Source: Streptomyces albus subsp. albus (lineage in GTDB: Bacteria > Actinomycetota > Actinomycetes > Streptomycetales > Streptomycetaceae). Taken from it: DNA of 64,000 bases. The DNA lies in contig NZ_JOID01000002.1 in NCBI RefSeq assembly GCF_000719865.1, positions 124,001 through 188,000 on the forward strand, written 5' to 3'. A model generated the notes under the pieces. It saw only the letters and a list, made by a program, of their open reading frames with translations. It was not told the origin of the DNA and made no database searches. Of the stretch, positions 42,250 to 49,821 are shown piece by piece (the stretch's first letter is position 1; each line of letters starts with the position of its first letter). The translations under genes were made by a program, and so were the position numbers.

Positions 42250-43482
42250 ATGTCCCTGACGACAGCGCATGACCGGCTCGTCGAGGTGTTCGGCGCCGAC
42301 GGCGTGGTCCGGGCGCCTGATGCCCCGGTCCCCCATGAGGAGTCCCGGCGCTGGCTAGCCGAAGTCGGCGTGCCGCGGCAAGCGGGTTCCATGCGGCTCG
42401 ACCCGGACCCGCCGGGTGGCCTGCGCACTGTCGCGTCACACTTCGCTCCCGGTGCCGAACTGCCGCCGGACGTCGCCGAGATGCTGGTGATCGGGGGAGT
42501 GGCGGACCCCGAGGAGCGGGACGCGGTGGCTTACGACCCGGACACGGCGCAGCGCAAGGTGCTGCTCGACCCGGTGAGCGGACGAGTGCACCTCGTGTGC
42601 TTCTTCGTCGAGGAGAACTCGGCCGGCTTGCTGGAGCTGCTGGCACCGGGCCTGTCGGTGCTGGTCGGTCTGTCCTCCGATGTCGAGGAGTTGCGCACCG
42701 AACGCGGCGAGTTCGCCCGCTTCGCCGGCCGTCACGGGCCGGAGGTGGTCGCCGAACTCACCCGGCTCATGCTGGACCGGATTCGGAGCCGCGATCCGGA
42801 ACTGCTGCGATGCGTCCGCGACGTCTCCCGGCTCTGGCATATCGAGGCACGGATACGGCCGCTCGCCAAGATCGCCGGGCCTGGCGAGGGTTTGCTGCTC
42901 GACCTGCCGGACGGCTTCCTGGCCGGGGCTTTCGGTACGGATGACGTGGTGTGCTTCCCGGACGAGGATGTTCCGGCGGTGCTCACTCACGAGCCGACCA
43001 GGCGCTTCCTCCGTGAACAGGGGCTGCCGCAGGACGCCGGGTGGTTCATGGCCCAGGACGAGGAGCGTCCCCTGAGGTCGCTGTGGGATCACTGGTTCGC
43101 GGATGACGACGCGGATCCGGATGAGGCACCGGAGAACGTCCACGAGCTGGTGGTGCTCGGAGACCTGATCGATGACATCGATCTGGTGGTCGAGGGGCCG
43201 ACCGGCCGCATCCTGGGCTGGTACGGGCCGGAGGCGATGCTGCGGGTGGTCAACACCGATGTGTCCGGACTCGCCTTCACCATCTGGCTGTGGCGCCAGG
43301 AGCAAGCACTCGACCGGGACGAGCGTCTCACCGATTCCTACGAGGAGCTGGCCACGACGATGACCGAGGTCCTTGCCCGCGTCGACCCGGCGGCGTGCGA
43401 ACCCACAGGCGCCGACGACGACTTCAGGTACTGGCCGGAAGTCTTCGCCGACGAGGGCGGAGGCGGACTCAGCGCGGACTGA
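42250..43482 (+). CDS. Protein with two SUKH-like (SUKH-4) domains
   Basis: The 410-residue soluble acidic protein is an internal duplication. The N-terminal copy (about 9-140) has DGVVRAPDAPVPHEESRRWL, AEVGVPRQAGSM, LRTV, LVIGG and a late SGLxxLL-like segment; the C-terminal copy (about 220-370) has DDVVCFPDEDVP, THEPTRRFLREQGLPQDAGW, LRSL, LVVLGDL and FTIWLWRQEQAL. Both follow the pattern of SUKH-4 immunity proteins, which neutralise polymorphic toxins. The domain call is from motif memory, not a search. No toxin gene is adjacent. The start is ATG 42250 behind GGAGGG. Orphan SUKH genes are common in Streptomyces, but a tandem fusion is less usual. Confidence 0.7.
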   Translation: MSLTTAHDRLVEVFGADGVVRAPDAPVPHEESRRWLAEVGVPRQAGSMRLDPDPPGGLRTVASHFAPGAELPPDVAEMLVIGGVADPEERDAVAYDPDTAQRKVLLDPVSGRVHLVCFFVEENSAGLLELLAPGLSVLVGLSSDVEELRTERGEFARFAGRHGPEVVAELTRLMLDRIRSRDPELLRCVRDVSRLWHIEARIRPLAKIAGPGEGLLLDLPDGFLAGAFGTDDVVCFPDEDVPAVLTHEPTRRFLREQGLPQDAGWFMAQDEERPLRSLWDHWFADDDADPDEAPENVHELVVLGDLIDDIDLVVEGPTGRILGWYGPEAMLRVVNTDVSGLAFTIWLWRQEQALDRDERLTDSYEELATTMTEVLARVDPAACEPTGADDDFRYWPEVFADEGGGGLSAD

Positions 43483-43648
43483 GGCCATCCGCGTGATCCG
43501 GGATCGCGCCCTCGCCGTTCTCGCGCCGTCTCGCCGGAGCCGACGCGGGGCCACGGCGGCATCGCCACCGGGATCCTGCCCGCGGACGCCTGGGAGCCGG
43601 CCGGGTGGGTGAGATGGCGTGGTGGGGGGTGCGGGTTGGTGTCCCCGG

Positions 43649-43873
43649 GGCATCACCGCCAACTCGGTGGCGCCCGGCATCATCGACACGGACCTCAACG
43701 CGGCCTGGCTGCGCGGCGATCCGCAGGCCCGGGCCCACGCGGGGTCCCTGGCGGCGCTGGGCCGGGTCGGTGAGCCGGACGACGTGGCCGGCGTCGTGGC
43801 CTTCCTCGCCTCCGACGACGCACGCCGGGTGACCGGCCGCGTGATCGACGCGACGGGTGGTGCCGGGCTGTGA
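43649..43873 (+). pseudogene. 3' fragment of an SDR-family oxidoreductase gene
   Basis: In one frame the translation GITANSVAPGIIDTDLNAAW, then GRVGEPDDVAGVVAFLASDD and VTGRVIDATGGAGL, is the C-terminal third of a short-chain dehydrogenase/reductase. The Rossmann N-terminus and the YxxxK active site are missing, and sequence upstream of 43649 changes abruptly to unrelated G/C-rich DNA. No proper start exists (nearest in-frame GTG 43619). It is therefore a truncated remnant. It ends at a stop immediately before a strong hairpin. Confidence 0.8.
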
Positions 43874-43929
43874 GCCCTTCCCCTCGGGCGGAAGCGCCGC
43901 GGGGGTGTGTTCCCGCCCGAGGGGGGCTC
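43872..43929. terminator. Hairpin after the SDR remnant
   Basis: CCCCTCGGGCGG (43880-43891) pairs with CCGCCCGAGGGG (43913-43924), and outer GAGCC pairs with GGCTC. It overlaps the SDR stop codon and probably served as its terminator. Confidence 0.6.
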
Positions 43930-43952
43930 GTCACCCGCGCTTGACCTGCCCC

Positions 43953-43989
43953 GCGGGCCCGCACCCCCCCCCGTGGAGTGCGGGCCCGC
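43953..43989 (-). terminator. Terminator hairpin of the lipoprotein gene
   Basis: Perfect 12-base arms (43953-43964 and 43978-43989) surround a 13-base C-rich loop, six bases beyond the leftward lipoprotein stop at 43995. It faces the hairpin at 43872-43929, so the two convergent units are well separated. Confidence 0.75.
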
Positions 43990-43994
43990 GCTCC

Positions 43995-44579
43995 TCACGG
44001 CCTGTAGACGGACTGCAGCTTGGCCACCCGGCCCTCTCCGTCGAAGCTGAGGTCGTACCCGACGCCCGCGGCGACCCCGGGATCCAGTCGCTTCAGCAGG
44101 GTGACGAACTCGGCCTGGGAGAACGGCAGGGGCTCGGCCTTGCTGACGCCCGCCGCGTCGGCGTCCCGGACCGGGGCCGTCAGCAGAACCCGGGCGTCCT
44201 TCGCCATGGTCACCGTGGTGAAGGCCCCGGTGCCGGGGGTGATCTCCCAGGTGTCGAACTGGGTGTTGACCTTCTTCCGGGCGGGCCGCACCGACAGACG
44301 GGTCAGTCCGTCCTCGGTCCAGCCCTTCTCGATCGTCACGAACTGTTTGGTTCCCGCCCACGGGGTCTTGCCGGCCGGCGTCCGCGTGTCCTTCGGCGCG
44401 TCGCCGCTGTTCGACGGGGTGGCCGTCCGGTCACCGCCGGGCTGGGCGGTGGCCGCCGGCGCGGCCGCGGTGGGACCCGCGGGTTCCTTGGCGTTCTCGC
44501 CGCATCCGGTCAGGAGAAGGGCGCCGGAGGCGACAAGGGTGAGCAGGCACTTGGTGGCCCTGCGGCGTGAGGCAGACAT
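43995..44579 (-). CDS. Putative lipoprotein
   Basis: The 194-residue protein has a type II signal peptide: basic SRRRATKCLL, a hydrophobic stretch and the lipobox LLTGC with the lipidated Cys near residue 26. A Thr/Ala/Pro linker follows, then a compact domain with KQFVTIEKGWTEDGLTRLSV, FDTWEITPG and a terminal LSFDGEGRVAKLQSVYRP. The terminal motif resembles the end of the upstream membrane protein (LDYDGEGRIQSLREAYWLTA), so the two extracytoplasmic domains are probably related. The start is ATG 44579, with GGGAG upstream. It is last in a sigma factor-membrane protein-lipoprotein series. Function is unknown. Confidence 0.8.
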   Translation of the reverse strand: MSASRRRATKCLLTLVASGALLLTGCGENAKEPAGPTAAAPAATAQPGGDRTATPSNSGDAPKDTRTPAGKTPWAGTKQFVTIEKGWTEDGLTRLSVRPARKKVNTQFDTWEITPGTGAFTTVTMAKDARVLLTAPVRDADAAGVSKAEPLPFSQAEFVTLLKRLDPGVAAGVGYDLSFDGEGRVAKLQSVYRP

Positions 44580-44688
44580 GGTCAACGTTCTCCCGGAACC
44601 GGTGTGGTTGGTTGCATGGTCTCTACGCCCTGCACCGACCTCCGGGTTGCATCCCGGCCGGCTTTTCTTCGGGGGCCTCTGCCGAAGC

Positions 44689-45288
44689 TCACCCGGCGGT
44701 CAGCCAGTACGCCTCCCGCAGCGACTGGATCCGGCCCTCGCCGTCGTAGTCGAGGGCGAACACCCACCGCGGCCCGCCCCGCAGCCGGTCCACCAGCTCC
44801 TCCAGCCGCATGTCCCCGGGCTTCCCCCCGGCAGCTTGCTCCACCTCGACCGGGGTCCGCGGCGGCAGGGTCACCTCGTGCACCACCCCGGTGGGTACGG
44901 CCTTCCCCCGCTCGGCGCGGAGTTGCCGCACGGTGACCCGGATCCCGTCCGCCCGCACCGTCGCGTCGTACACGTAGCCGACCTCGCTCGCGTATTCCTC
45001 ACCCGCGGCCGGCGTCGGGGGCACGAAGGGGGCGGCGCTGTGCGACGGCGTGGGCTTCGCGGCGCTCGGCCCGGGCCCGGTACCGGGCAGGACCAGCGAC
45101 ACACCTCCGACGGTGACGGCGGCGGTCAGCAGCACGCCGCCCGACATCTGTGCCACCCGCTTACGGCGCCGGCGCCGGTCACCGCGCACCCGGATCTCCT
45201 CCGCGGCCATCGGCACGGCGAACCGCCGGCCCTCCGCGGCGAGGCGGGCGAGGTGATCGTCCAAGCCGGTCTCGTCAACCATGCCCAT
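44689..45288 (-). CDS. Single-pass membrane protein downstream of sigma factor (candidate anti-sigma)
   Basis: The 199-residue protein has an N-terminal cytoplasmic segment of about 45 residues ending in RRRRRKRVAQ, one TM helix (GVLLTAAVTVGGVSLVL) and an extracytoplasmic domain after a Pro/Ala linker. Its start lies inside the last codons of the SigE-type sigma gene (14-base overlap), the normal place for an anti-sigma gene. It lacks the HxxxCxxC zinc motif of ZAS anti-sigma factors. The extracytoplasmic C-terminus LDYDGEGRIQSLREAYWLTA resembles that of the lipoprotein at 43995-44579. The start is ATG 45288 with GGAGGTGGAG directly upstream. The anti-sigma role is inferred from position only. 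Confidence 0.75.
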   Translation of the reverse strand: MGMVDETGLDDHLARLAAEGRRFAVPMAAEEIRVRGDRRRRRKRVAQMSGGVLLTAAVTVGGVSLVLPGTGPGPSAAKPTPSHSAAPFVPPTPAAGEEYASEVGYVYDATVRADGIRVTVRQLRAERGKAVPTGVVHEVTLPPRTPVEVEQAAGGKPGDMRLEELVDRLRGGPRWVFALDYDGEGRIQSLREAYWLTAG

Positions 45289-45799
45289 GCTCCACCTCCG
45301 GTACCCGGCCCGCCCGCGGATCCAGCTCGGTGCCGGCCAGTATCCGCGCCAGCGCGGCCCGGCCCCGGCTCAGCTGTGCCTTCACCGTACCGACGGGGCA
45401 GTTGGTCTCGGCGGCCACCTGCTTCACCTCCAGGTCGCACAGGTGGTGGAGCACGATGACCCGTCGCTGCGCCGCGGGGATCTGCCGCAGCGCCTGCACC
45501 AGCAGCACATGGTCGGTGTCCGGCGGCGGTACGTTCGGGGGCGGGCCCTGGCGCCGCGCGAAGGAGAGCGCGGTGCGCACGCGCCGCCACCGGCTGACGG
45601 CCAGCCGCCAGGCCACGGTACGCACCCATGCCTCGGGCGCACCGTCCCGGTCCAGCTCCGCCCGGTGCTCCCAGGCCCGGACGAAGGCTTCCTGAACGAC
45701 GTCCTGCGCCTCGGTACGGTCGCCGGTCATGGCGTACAGCTGACCGATGAGCCGCCCCACGCTCCCGGCATAAAAGGCGTCGAACGCTTGCTCGTCCAT
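45275..45799 (-). CDS. SigE-family ECF RNA polymerase sigma factor
   Basis: The 174-residue protein has region 2 (FDAFYAGSVGRLIGQLYAMT, then TEAQDVVQEAFVRAWEHR and APEAWVRTVAWRLA) and region 4 (RQIPAAQRRVIVLHHLCDLE, then VAAETNCPVGTVKAQLSRGR). These are the features of small ECF sigma factors of the SigE/SigM type common in Streptomyces. Start codon choice is uncertain: ATG 45799 begins MDEQAFDAFYAG as in homologues, while GTG 45847 would add 16 residues. The downstream membrane protein gene overlaps it, suggesting a sigma/anti-sigma unit. Confidence 0.88.
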   Translation of the reverse strand: MDEQAFDAFYAGSVGRLIGQLYAMTGDRTEAQDVVQEAFVRAWEHRAELDRDGAPEAWVRTVAWRLAVSRWRRVRTALSFARRQGPPPNVPPPDTDHVLLVQALRQIPAAQRRVIVLHHLCDLEVKQVAAETNCPVGTVKAQLSRGRAALARILAGTELDPRAGRVPEVEHGHG

Positions 45800-46011
45800 C
45801 CCCGCCCGCGATTCCCGGTGGCCGTACGTTTGTCCGGTCAAGCGCACGATGCCACCCGGTGGACTCGGGGCGCAAGGAAGCCCGTCACACCACGGGGACC
45901 TGCGACGACGGCAGCGGAGGCGTGATCACCGGCAGGCGCGGGTCCGACGCGGACGACTGCATCGCCCTCTGGCCCGGCCTGCTGGACTGCCCGCGGTGAG
46001 GCCGTCCCGCG

Positions 46012-46340
46012 CAGCTTCGTCCAGCAGCGGCCCTTCATGATCTGCAGTTCGCGATCGTCCACCCACGAGGACCAGTGGGGAGCGGAGAGTTCGCCGCCTC
46101 GCTCGCCCCGTGCTTCTTCCGCCTCGCTCAACGCTCCCTCGGTCTCCTTGGGCTGCCCGGCCTTGGCATGGGCCCACGCCCGGCGTTCGTGGAGCAGTGC
46201 CCGCACGCTCGACGGGGCGTCCCGCCCCGTTGCCTCGCAGGAAGCGGCAGCCGTGGCGACACCGGAAGCGCCGGAACTCACCTGCTGATGGGCGAGAAAC
46301 GCCGGCGAGTTGCCCGACGAGTGCCCGGTTCCCGGCTTCC
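46012..46340 (-). pseudogene. Remnant of an XRE-TPR transcriptional regulator
   Basis: Leftward translation of 46281-46012 gives SSVRALLHERRAWAHAKAGQ, SEAEEARGERGG, WSSWVDDRELQIMKGRCWTK, the usual end of Streptomyces XRE regulators with a TPR-like helical domain. A neighbouring piece (EAGNRALVGQL) continues it upstream in another frame. There is no HTH, no start and at least one frameshift, so this is a decayed fragment. The boundaries are approximate. Confidence 0.6.
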
Positions 46341-46430
46341 GTGGCCGCCCGGTGGGAGCTGGTCACGAACGCCGCGCGGCACGCCCGGATTCCGTCCGGC
46401 CGAGAGGTCGATCCGGTACGCACTGGTCGG
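46341..46430 (+). pseudogene. Remnant of an RsbW-like ATPase gene (N-box only)
   Basis: Rightward translation gives WELVTNAARHARIPSGREV, the N-box helix of an HATPase_c_2 protein such as that at 6349-6903 (SELMTNAVRHARVPHGREIE). Nothing recognisable precedes or follows in any frame. It directly abuts the XRE-TPR remnant on the other strand. Confidence 0.55.
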
Positions 46431-46484
46431 TGCCGGCCTGCGCGACGACTGCGGCACCGGGCCGGACAGATAGGCCGGCTCCGG

Positions 46485-46997
46485 TCAGTAGTAGCCCTTA
46501 CCGCCGTCCAGCAGTTCGCGGATGATGTCCATGTGGCCTGCGTGGCGGGCGGTTTCCTCGGTCATGTGGAGGAGCATCCAGCGCAGACTGGCCCGGGCCG
46601 AGGTGAAGTCGGGGTGGCGGCCGGTCTCGTCGAGGGAGTGGGCGGCGATGATTTCGTCCGAGTCCCTGCACTGCCGGTCGTAGTCGGCGAGGAGCTGGGC
46701 CAGGGGTATGCCCTCGGCCATCATGTCGGCGTCCTCCGGGTCCTCGGAGAACTGCGGCCCGTCGGCGGGGCGTCCGAGGAAGAGCACCTCGAACCAGGTC
46801 TGCTCGGTCCAGCGCAGATGGGAGACGATCCCCGCCATCGTCATCAGCGGGGAGGCCGGCAGAAGTGAGCGGTGGGCGTCGTCGTCCGACAGCCCCTCGC
46901 ACTTCATGTGGATGATCGCGCGCTGCATCTCGAACCAGCCGAGAAGCTGGGTCCGTTCGTCCGCCGAGAAGGGAGGTCGCTCACGAGGAGGAGTCAT
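46485..46997 (-). CDS. DinB/DUF664-family protein
   Basis: The 170-residue four-helix protein matches the DinB/DUF664 family. It opens with LLGWFEMQRAIIHMKCEGLS, carries GIVSHLRWTEQTWFEVLFLG (family His) and ends with LRWMLLHMTEETARHAGHMD, IIRELLDG, which provides the conserved histidine pair expected to bind a metal. Related proteins include mycothiol-dependent maleylpyruvate isomerases and bacillithiol transferases, so thiol-dependent detoxification is possible. The start is ATG 46997. There is no Shine-Dalgarno, and a TACCGT box (47011-47006) lies eight bases upstream, so it may be leaderless. Confidence 0.85.
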   Translation of the reverse strand: MTPPRERPPFSADERTQLLGWFEMQRAIIHMKCEGLSDDDAHRSLLPASPLMTMAGIVSHLRWTEQTWFEVLFLGRPADGPQFSEDPEDADMMAEGIPLAQLLADYDRQCRDSDEIIAAHSLDETGRHPDFTSARASLRWMLLHMTEETARHAGHMDIIRELLDGGKGYY

Positions 46998-47232
46998 GAG
47001 CGGCGACGGTACCCGGCGGCGGGTCGCCGCCGCATGAGGTTTTCCGCAAGCTTGCTCGAATGGTCTCCAGAAAAGTCAACCTACATCAGCGATAAATGCC
47101 GAATACGAGAATGGACATCAAGCAGCACAGGGCGCAGAGATCCCCAAACCATGACCTCGAAATGCTTCTTGAAATGCTTTCCCGTTCATGAATTTTCCGT
47201 TCTGATCTCCAACGCAGGCTGCATTCCATGGC

Positions 47233-47781
47233 CTACAAATTCCGCAGCAGGGGGTTCGACAGGATGCTGCCGACGCCGGAAAGCTCGACGAATGCGATCG
47301 CGCACATGGTTCTCTCGGAAATGTCGTCGGTCTCCCACCGGTGAATGCCTGAACGCCTGGCCCGGACAGTTCCGTTCTGGTCTTCCAGGGTCATCTGAAG
47401 CCCGCGCCGTCTGACCCCCAGCGACTCGCCTTCCGGGAAAACGAAGTCGATCGCTCTGCGTCTGGATCTGTATGAGCTTCGAGCTTTTACCCTGCATGGG
47501 GATCCACAGATAAGGGCGTCGATTCCGTCGCGTACCCGGCGGTTCACGTAGGCGGGTGCCGCGAGCGCGAAAAATGTCGCAATAATTGATTCGTTGAAAT
47601 GGATCTCCCAGTCCTCGTGTTTGTTGGCCAGGGATTCCGGGGTTCGTCCCGTCGAAGGGGATCGGATGAGCGACATTCTTCCGACGGGTGTTTCGACGTG
47701 GACGTGGCGTCGTCTCGTTGTCGCGGGATCTGCCCAGGTGGTGAGGGGAACATCCAGTGTGGGAGATATGAAAAATTTCAC
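47233..47781 (-). CDS. Hypothetical protein in a low-GC island
   Basis: This 182-residue protein is of unknown family. The start is GTG 47781, fixed by a four-base GTGA overlap with the stop of the upstream membrane protein. Visible parts are FFISPTLDVPLTTWADPATT, HFNESIIATFFALAAPAYV (a possible amphipathic or membrane-associated helix), a very basic stretch CRVKARSSYRSRRRAIDFVF and a C-terminus SERTMCAIAFVELSGVGSIL. Codon use is less G/C-biased than in neighbouring genes, with many A/T third positions, suggesting recent transfer. Function cannot be inferred. Confidence 0.6.
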   Translation of the reverse strand: MKFFISPTLDVPLTTWADPATTRRRHVHVETPVGRMSLIRSPSTGRTPESLANKHEDWEIHFNESIIATFFALAAPAYVNRRVRDGIDALICGSPCRVKARSSYRSRRRAIDFVFPEGESLGVRRRGLQMTLEDQNGTVRARRSGIHRWETDDISERTMCAIAFVELSGVGSILSNPLLRNL

Positions 47782-48266
47782 TGAGTGATTTCCCGTGTTT
47801 CGGGCAGGTGTTGTCCGAGTTGGATCGGTGCGTGGGAATCGCTCGTGTGGCAAGCGGTGCGGGAGTTCATCTCTTTTCGGTCGACCGCCAGGAGGATGAC
47901 GCCTACTGTGGTGACCAGGAAGCCGTAAGCGGTCATCACCTCGGCAAGGCGCTGGAGATGTGCTCCCCGTTCTGTTCCCGAGGTTCCGAGCGTGATTCCC
48001 GAAATTGAGAACAGGCATCCGATGAGCAGTGGTGTCGCTCGGTGGATCTTCCGGCTGGTACTGCCGTACCGCCGGCGCCTCACCCCGATCCACATGAGGA
48101 AGGGAGCCGCAACCAGCGGTATCCCTGCCGACTGCCATAGGGGGTCCAATGAGAGGGTGAGAGTCGTTGTGCCGCAGATCCATACCGATGCCAGGATCGC
48201 TGTGGCTGTGCCGGAGAACGACCTGATCGTGCTGTGCCCGGCGCGTTCCGTGGCGCGCAGCCTCAC
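47778..48266 (-). CDS. Small multi-pass membrane protein in a low-GC island
   Basis: The 162-residue protein has four hydrophobic segments: ILASVWICGTTTLTLSL, AGIPLVAAPFLMWIGV, ATPLLIGCLFSISGITLG and MTAYGFLVTTVGVILLAV. They are separated by short basic loops (RRRRYGSTSRKIHR) and followed by a soluble tail. The start is taken at GTG 48266, preceded by an AGGGGGTGAGG purine run; the frame stays open far upstream but there is antisense to the PucR gene. The gene overlaps the next (GTGA), forming a two-gene unit. I do not recognise the family. The composition is clearly lower in G/C than the rest of the window. Confidence 0.6.
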   Translation of the reverse strand: MRLRATERAGHSTIRSFSGTATAILASVWICGTTTLTLSLDPLWQSAGIPLVAAPFLMWIGVRRRRYGSTSRKIHRATPLLIGCLFSISGITLGTSGTERGAHLQRLAEVMTAYGFLVTTVGVILLAVDRKEMNSRTACHTSDSHAPIQLGQHLPETREITQ

Positions 48267-48475
48267 CCCCTCACCCCCTGTGTGGTGCCGAAGCCCTTTG
48301 ATGCTCGGCGTCGCCCCCGGATGCCTGTGGCCCTGGAGCGCCTTCCGCGGTCCACAGCGATGGAACCACTCGGGACGCGCTGACCGCCACCCCGTGGACG
48401 TGGAACGCCCTGTCGTTGTCCTGGTGGCCTCGCGGGTGGGGGCCGTCCGGCGCAAGCCGTTCCGGCGTCCAGGAG

Positions 48476-49588
48476 TCAGAGCTTCTGGACCGGCCAGTCC
48501 AGGAGGCGGGCGCCTATCACCGCTGTCTGGAGGGTATAGCGGTGCATCGGGTCGGACGGGTCCGAGCCGGTCAGTTCGTGGATGCGGGCCAGGCGGTAGG
48601 TGAGGGCGCGAACGCTGAGGGAGAGGCGGCGGGCCGTCTCCGCCGCCACGCAGCCCGCGTCGAAGTACGCGGAGAGGGTGCGCAGCATGGGCTCGGCGCC
48701 GCCGCGGGCCTTCTCCAGCGGGCCGAGCGTGGTGCGGACCAGGTCGGCCATCGCCTGCCGGTCGCGGCTCAGCACCGGGTACACCAGCAGGTCGGCGGCG
48801 CGCAGCAGGGGGCCCGGGAGGCCCATGCGGTCGGCCAGTTCGAGGGCGGTGAGCGCCTCCTCGTAGCTGTGGACGACGCCGCCCGGCCCGGGGTGGGAGC
48901 GGCCGACGGCCACCCGCTCCGTACTGCCGCCGCCCATGGCGACGTGGGCCTGCTTGGCGAAGTGGCGGACGACCTCCTCGTGGTTGCCCGGTGCCACCAG
49001 GACGATCCGGCCGTCCTTCGTCGTCAGCAGGATGCGCCGGTCCCCGAAGCGGGCGAGCAGGGCCGCCTCCACGCGGCGCGTCACCGGGTGGGTCTCGTCG
49101 TAGAGGTCGGGGCCGTCGGCGACGGCGACGGTGTGCTCGTGCGCGAGGCGCAGGCCGAGCCGTTCGGCGCGTTCCGCGAGGCGGCCGAGGTCGCTGCGGC
49201 CGTAGAGGAGGTCGTCGATGAACTCCCGGCGGGCCGCCTCCTCCTGGCGGACGGCGAGGCGCTGGGCGCGTTCGTAGCCCTCGGCGACGGCGTCGATGGT
49301 CTGCTGGGTGGCGGCCAGGACGCAGTCCACGACCGTGCTCAGTTCCCGGACGCCGTTCGCGGCGGCGGCGCCGGGCAGGGCGGACCACGTGGCGCGGGTC
49401 GCGTCGAGGTGCTCCGCGACCAGCCGGCGCAGCCCGTAGCCCCGTTCGGCGGCGCGTTCACCGGCCCGGCGCCGGGAGGCGAGTTCGTCGCGGGTGAGGC
49501 GGCGTCCGGTGGCGGAGACCTCGGCGAGTATCCCGGCGTAACCGGCCAGGAAGTCGTCCCGGTCCGGCTCTTCCTCCACGGGTGTCAC
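48476..49588 (-). CDS. PucR-family transcriptional regulator
   Basis: The 370-residue protein has an N-terminal helical region (DFLAGYAGILAEVSATGRRL), a GGDEF-like/RsbU-like middle region (GGGSTERVAVGRSHPGPGGV, SYEEALTALELADRMG) and the C-terminal PucR HTH_30: LRTLSAYFDAGCVAAETARR, SLSVRALTYRLARIHELTGS. PucR proteins control purine, amino acid or other catabolic genes. GTG 49588 is chosen because GAGGGGGG precedes it closely and the protein then starts near the homologous region. It is divergent from the YqiJ-like gene with a 233-base gap, but a link to the flotillin locus is not established. Confidence 0.85.
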   Translation of the reverse strand: MTPVEEEPDRDDFLAGYAGILAEVSATGRRLTRDELASRRRAGERAAERGYGLRRLVAEHLDATRATWSALPGAAAANGVRELSTVVDCVLAATQQTIDAVAEGYERAQRLAVRQEEAARREFIDDLLYGRSDLGRLAERAERLGLRLAHEHTVAVADGPDLYDETHPVTRRVEAALLARFGDRRILLTTKDGRIVLVAPGNHEEVVRHFAKQAHVAMGGGSTERVAVGRSHPGPGGVVHSYEEALTALELADRMGLPGPLLRAADLLVYPVLSRDRQAMADLVRTTLGPLEKARGGAEPMLRTLSAYFDAGCVAAETARRLSLSVRALTYRLARIHELTGSDPSDPMHRYTLQTAVIGARLLDWPVQKL

Positions 49589-49821
49589 AGGCCCCCCTCT
49601 GCTGTGCGTCCGGCGCACCGGTGTTCGCGGAGCGGTGGCTCCCCGGCATGGGATCAACCCTAAAGGTTGCCGGAAACCGGCAATGTGCCGGGTCCGGGTC
49701 GGCTGTCAGGATGGGTGCCACGGGGAAACGGGGGCTGCCCCGGTGCCGGACTCCGGAAGGGATCCGGCACCGGGGCTGTGCTTCCCCGCTGACGGTGCGC
49801 GGAGTGAGAGGACGGAACCCG

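Noticed and set aside
46110..46868. Rightward ORF of about 250 codons across the RsbW remnant and antisense to the DinB gene
   Set aside because: Only the short N-box piece looks like protein; the remainder is the complement of the DinB gene.
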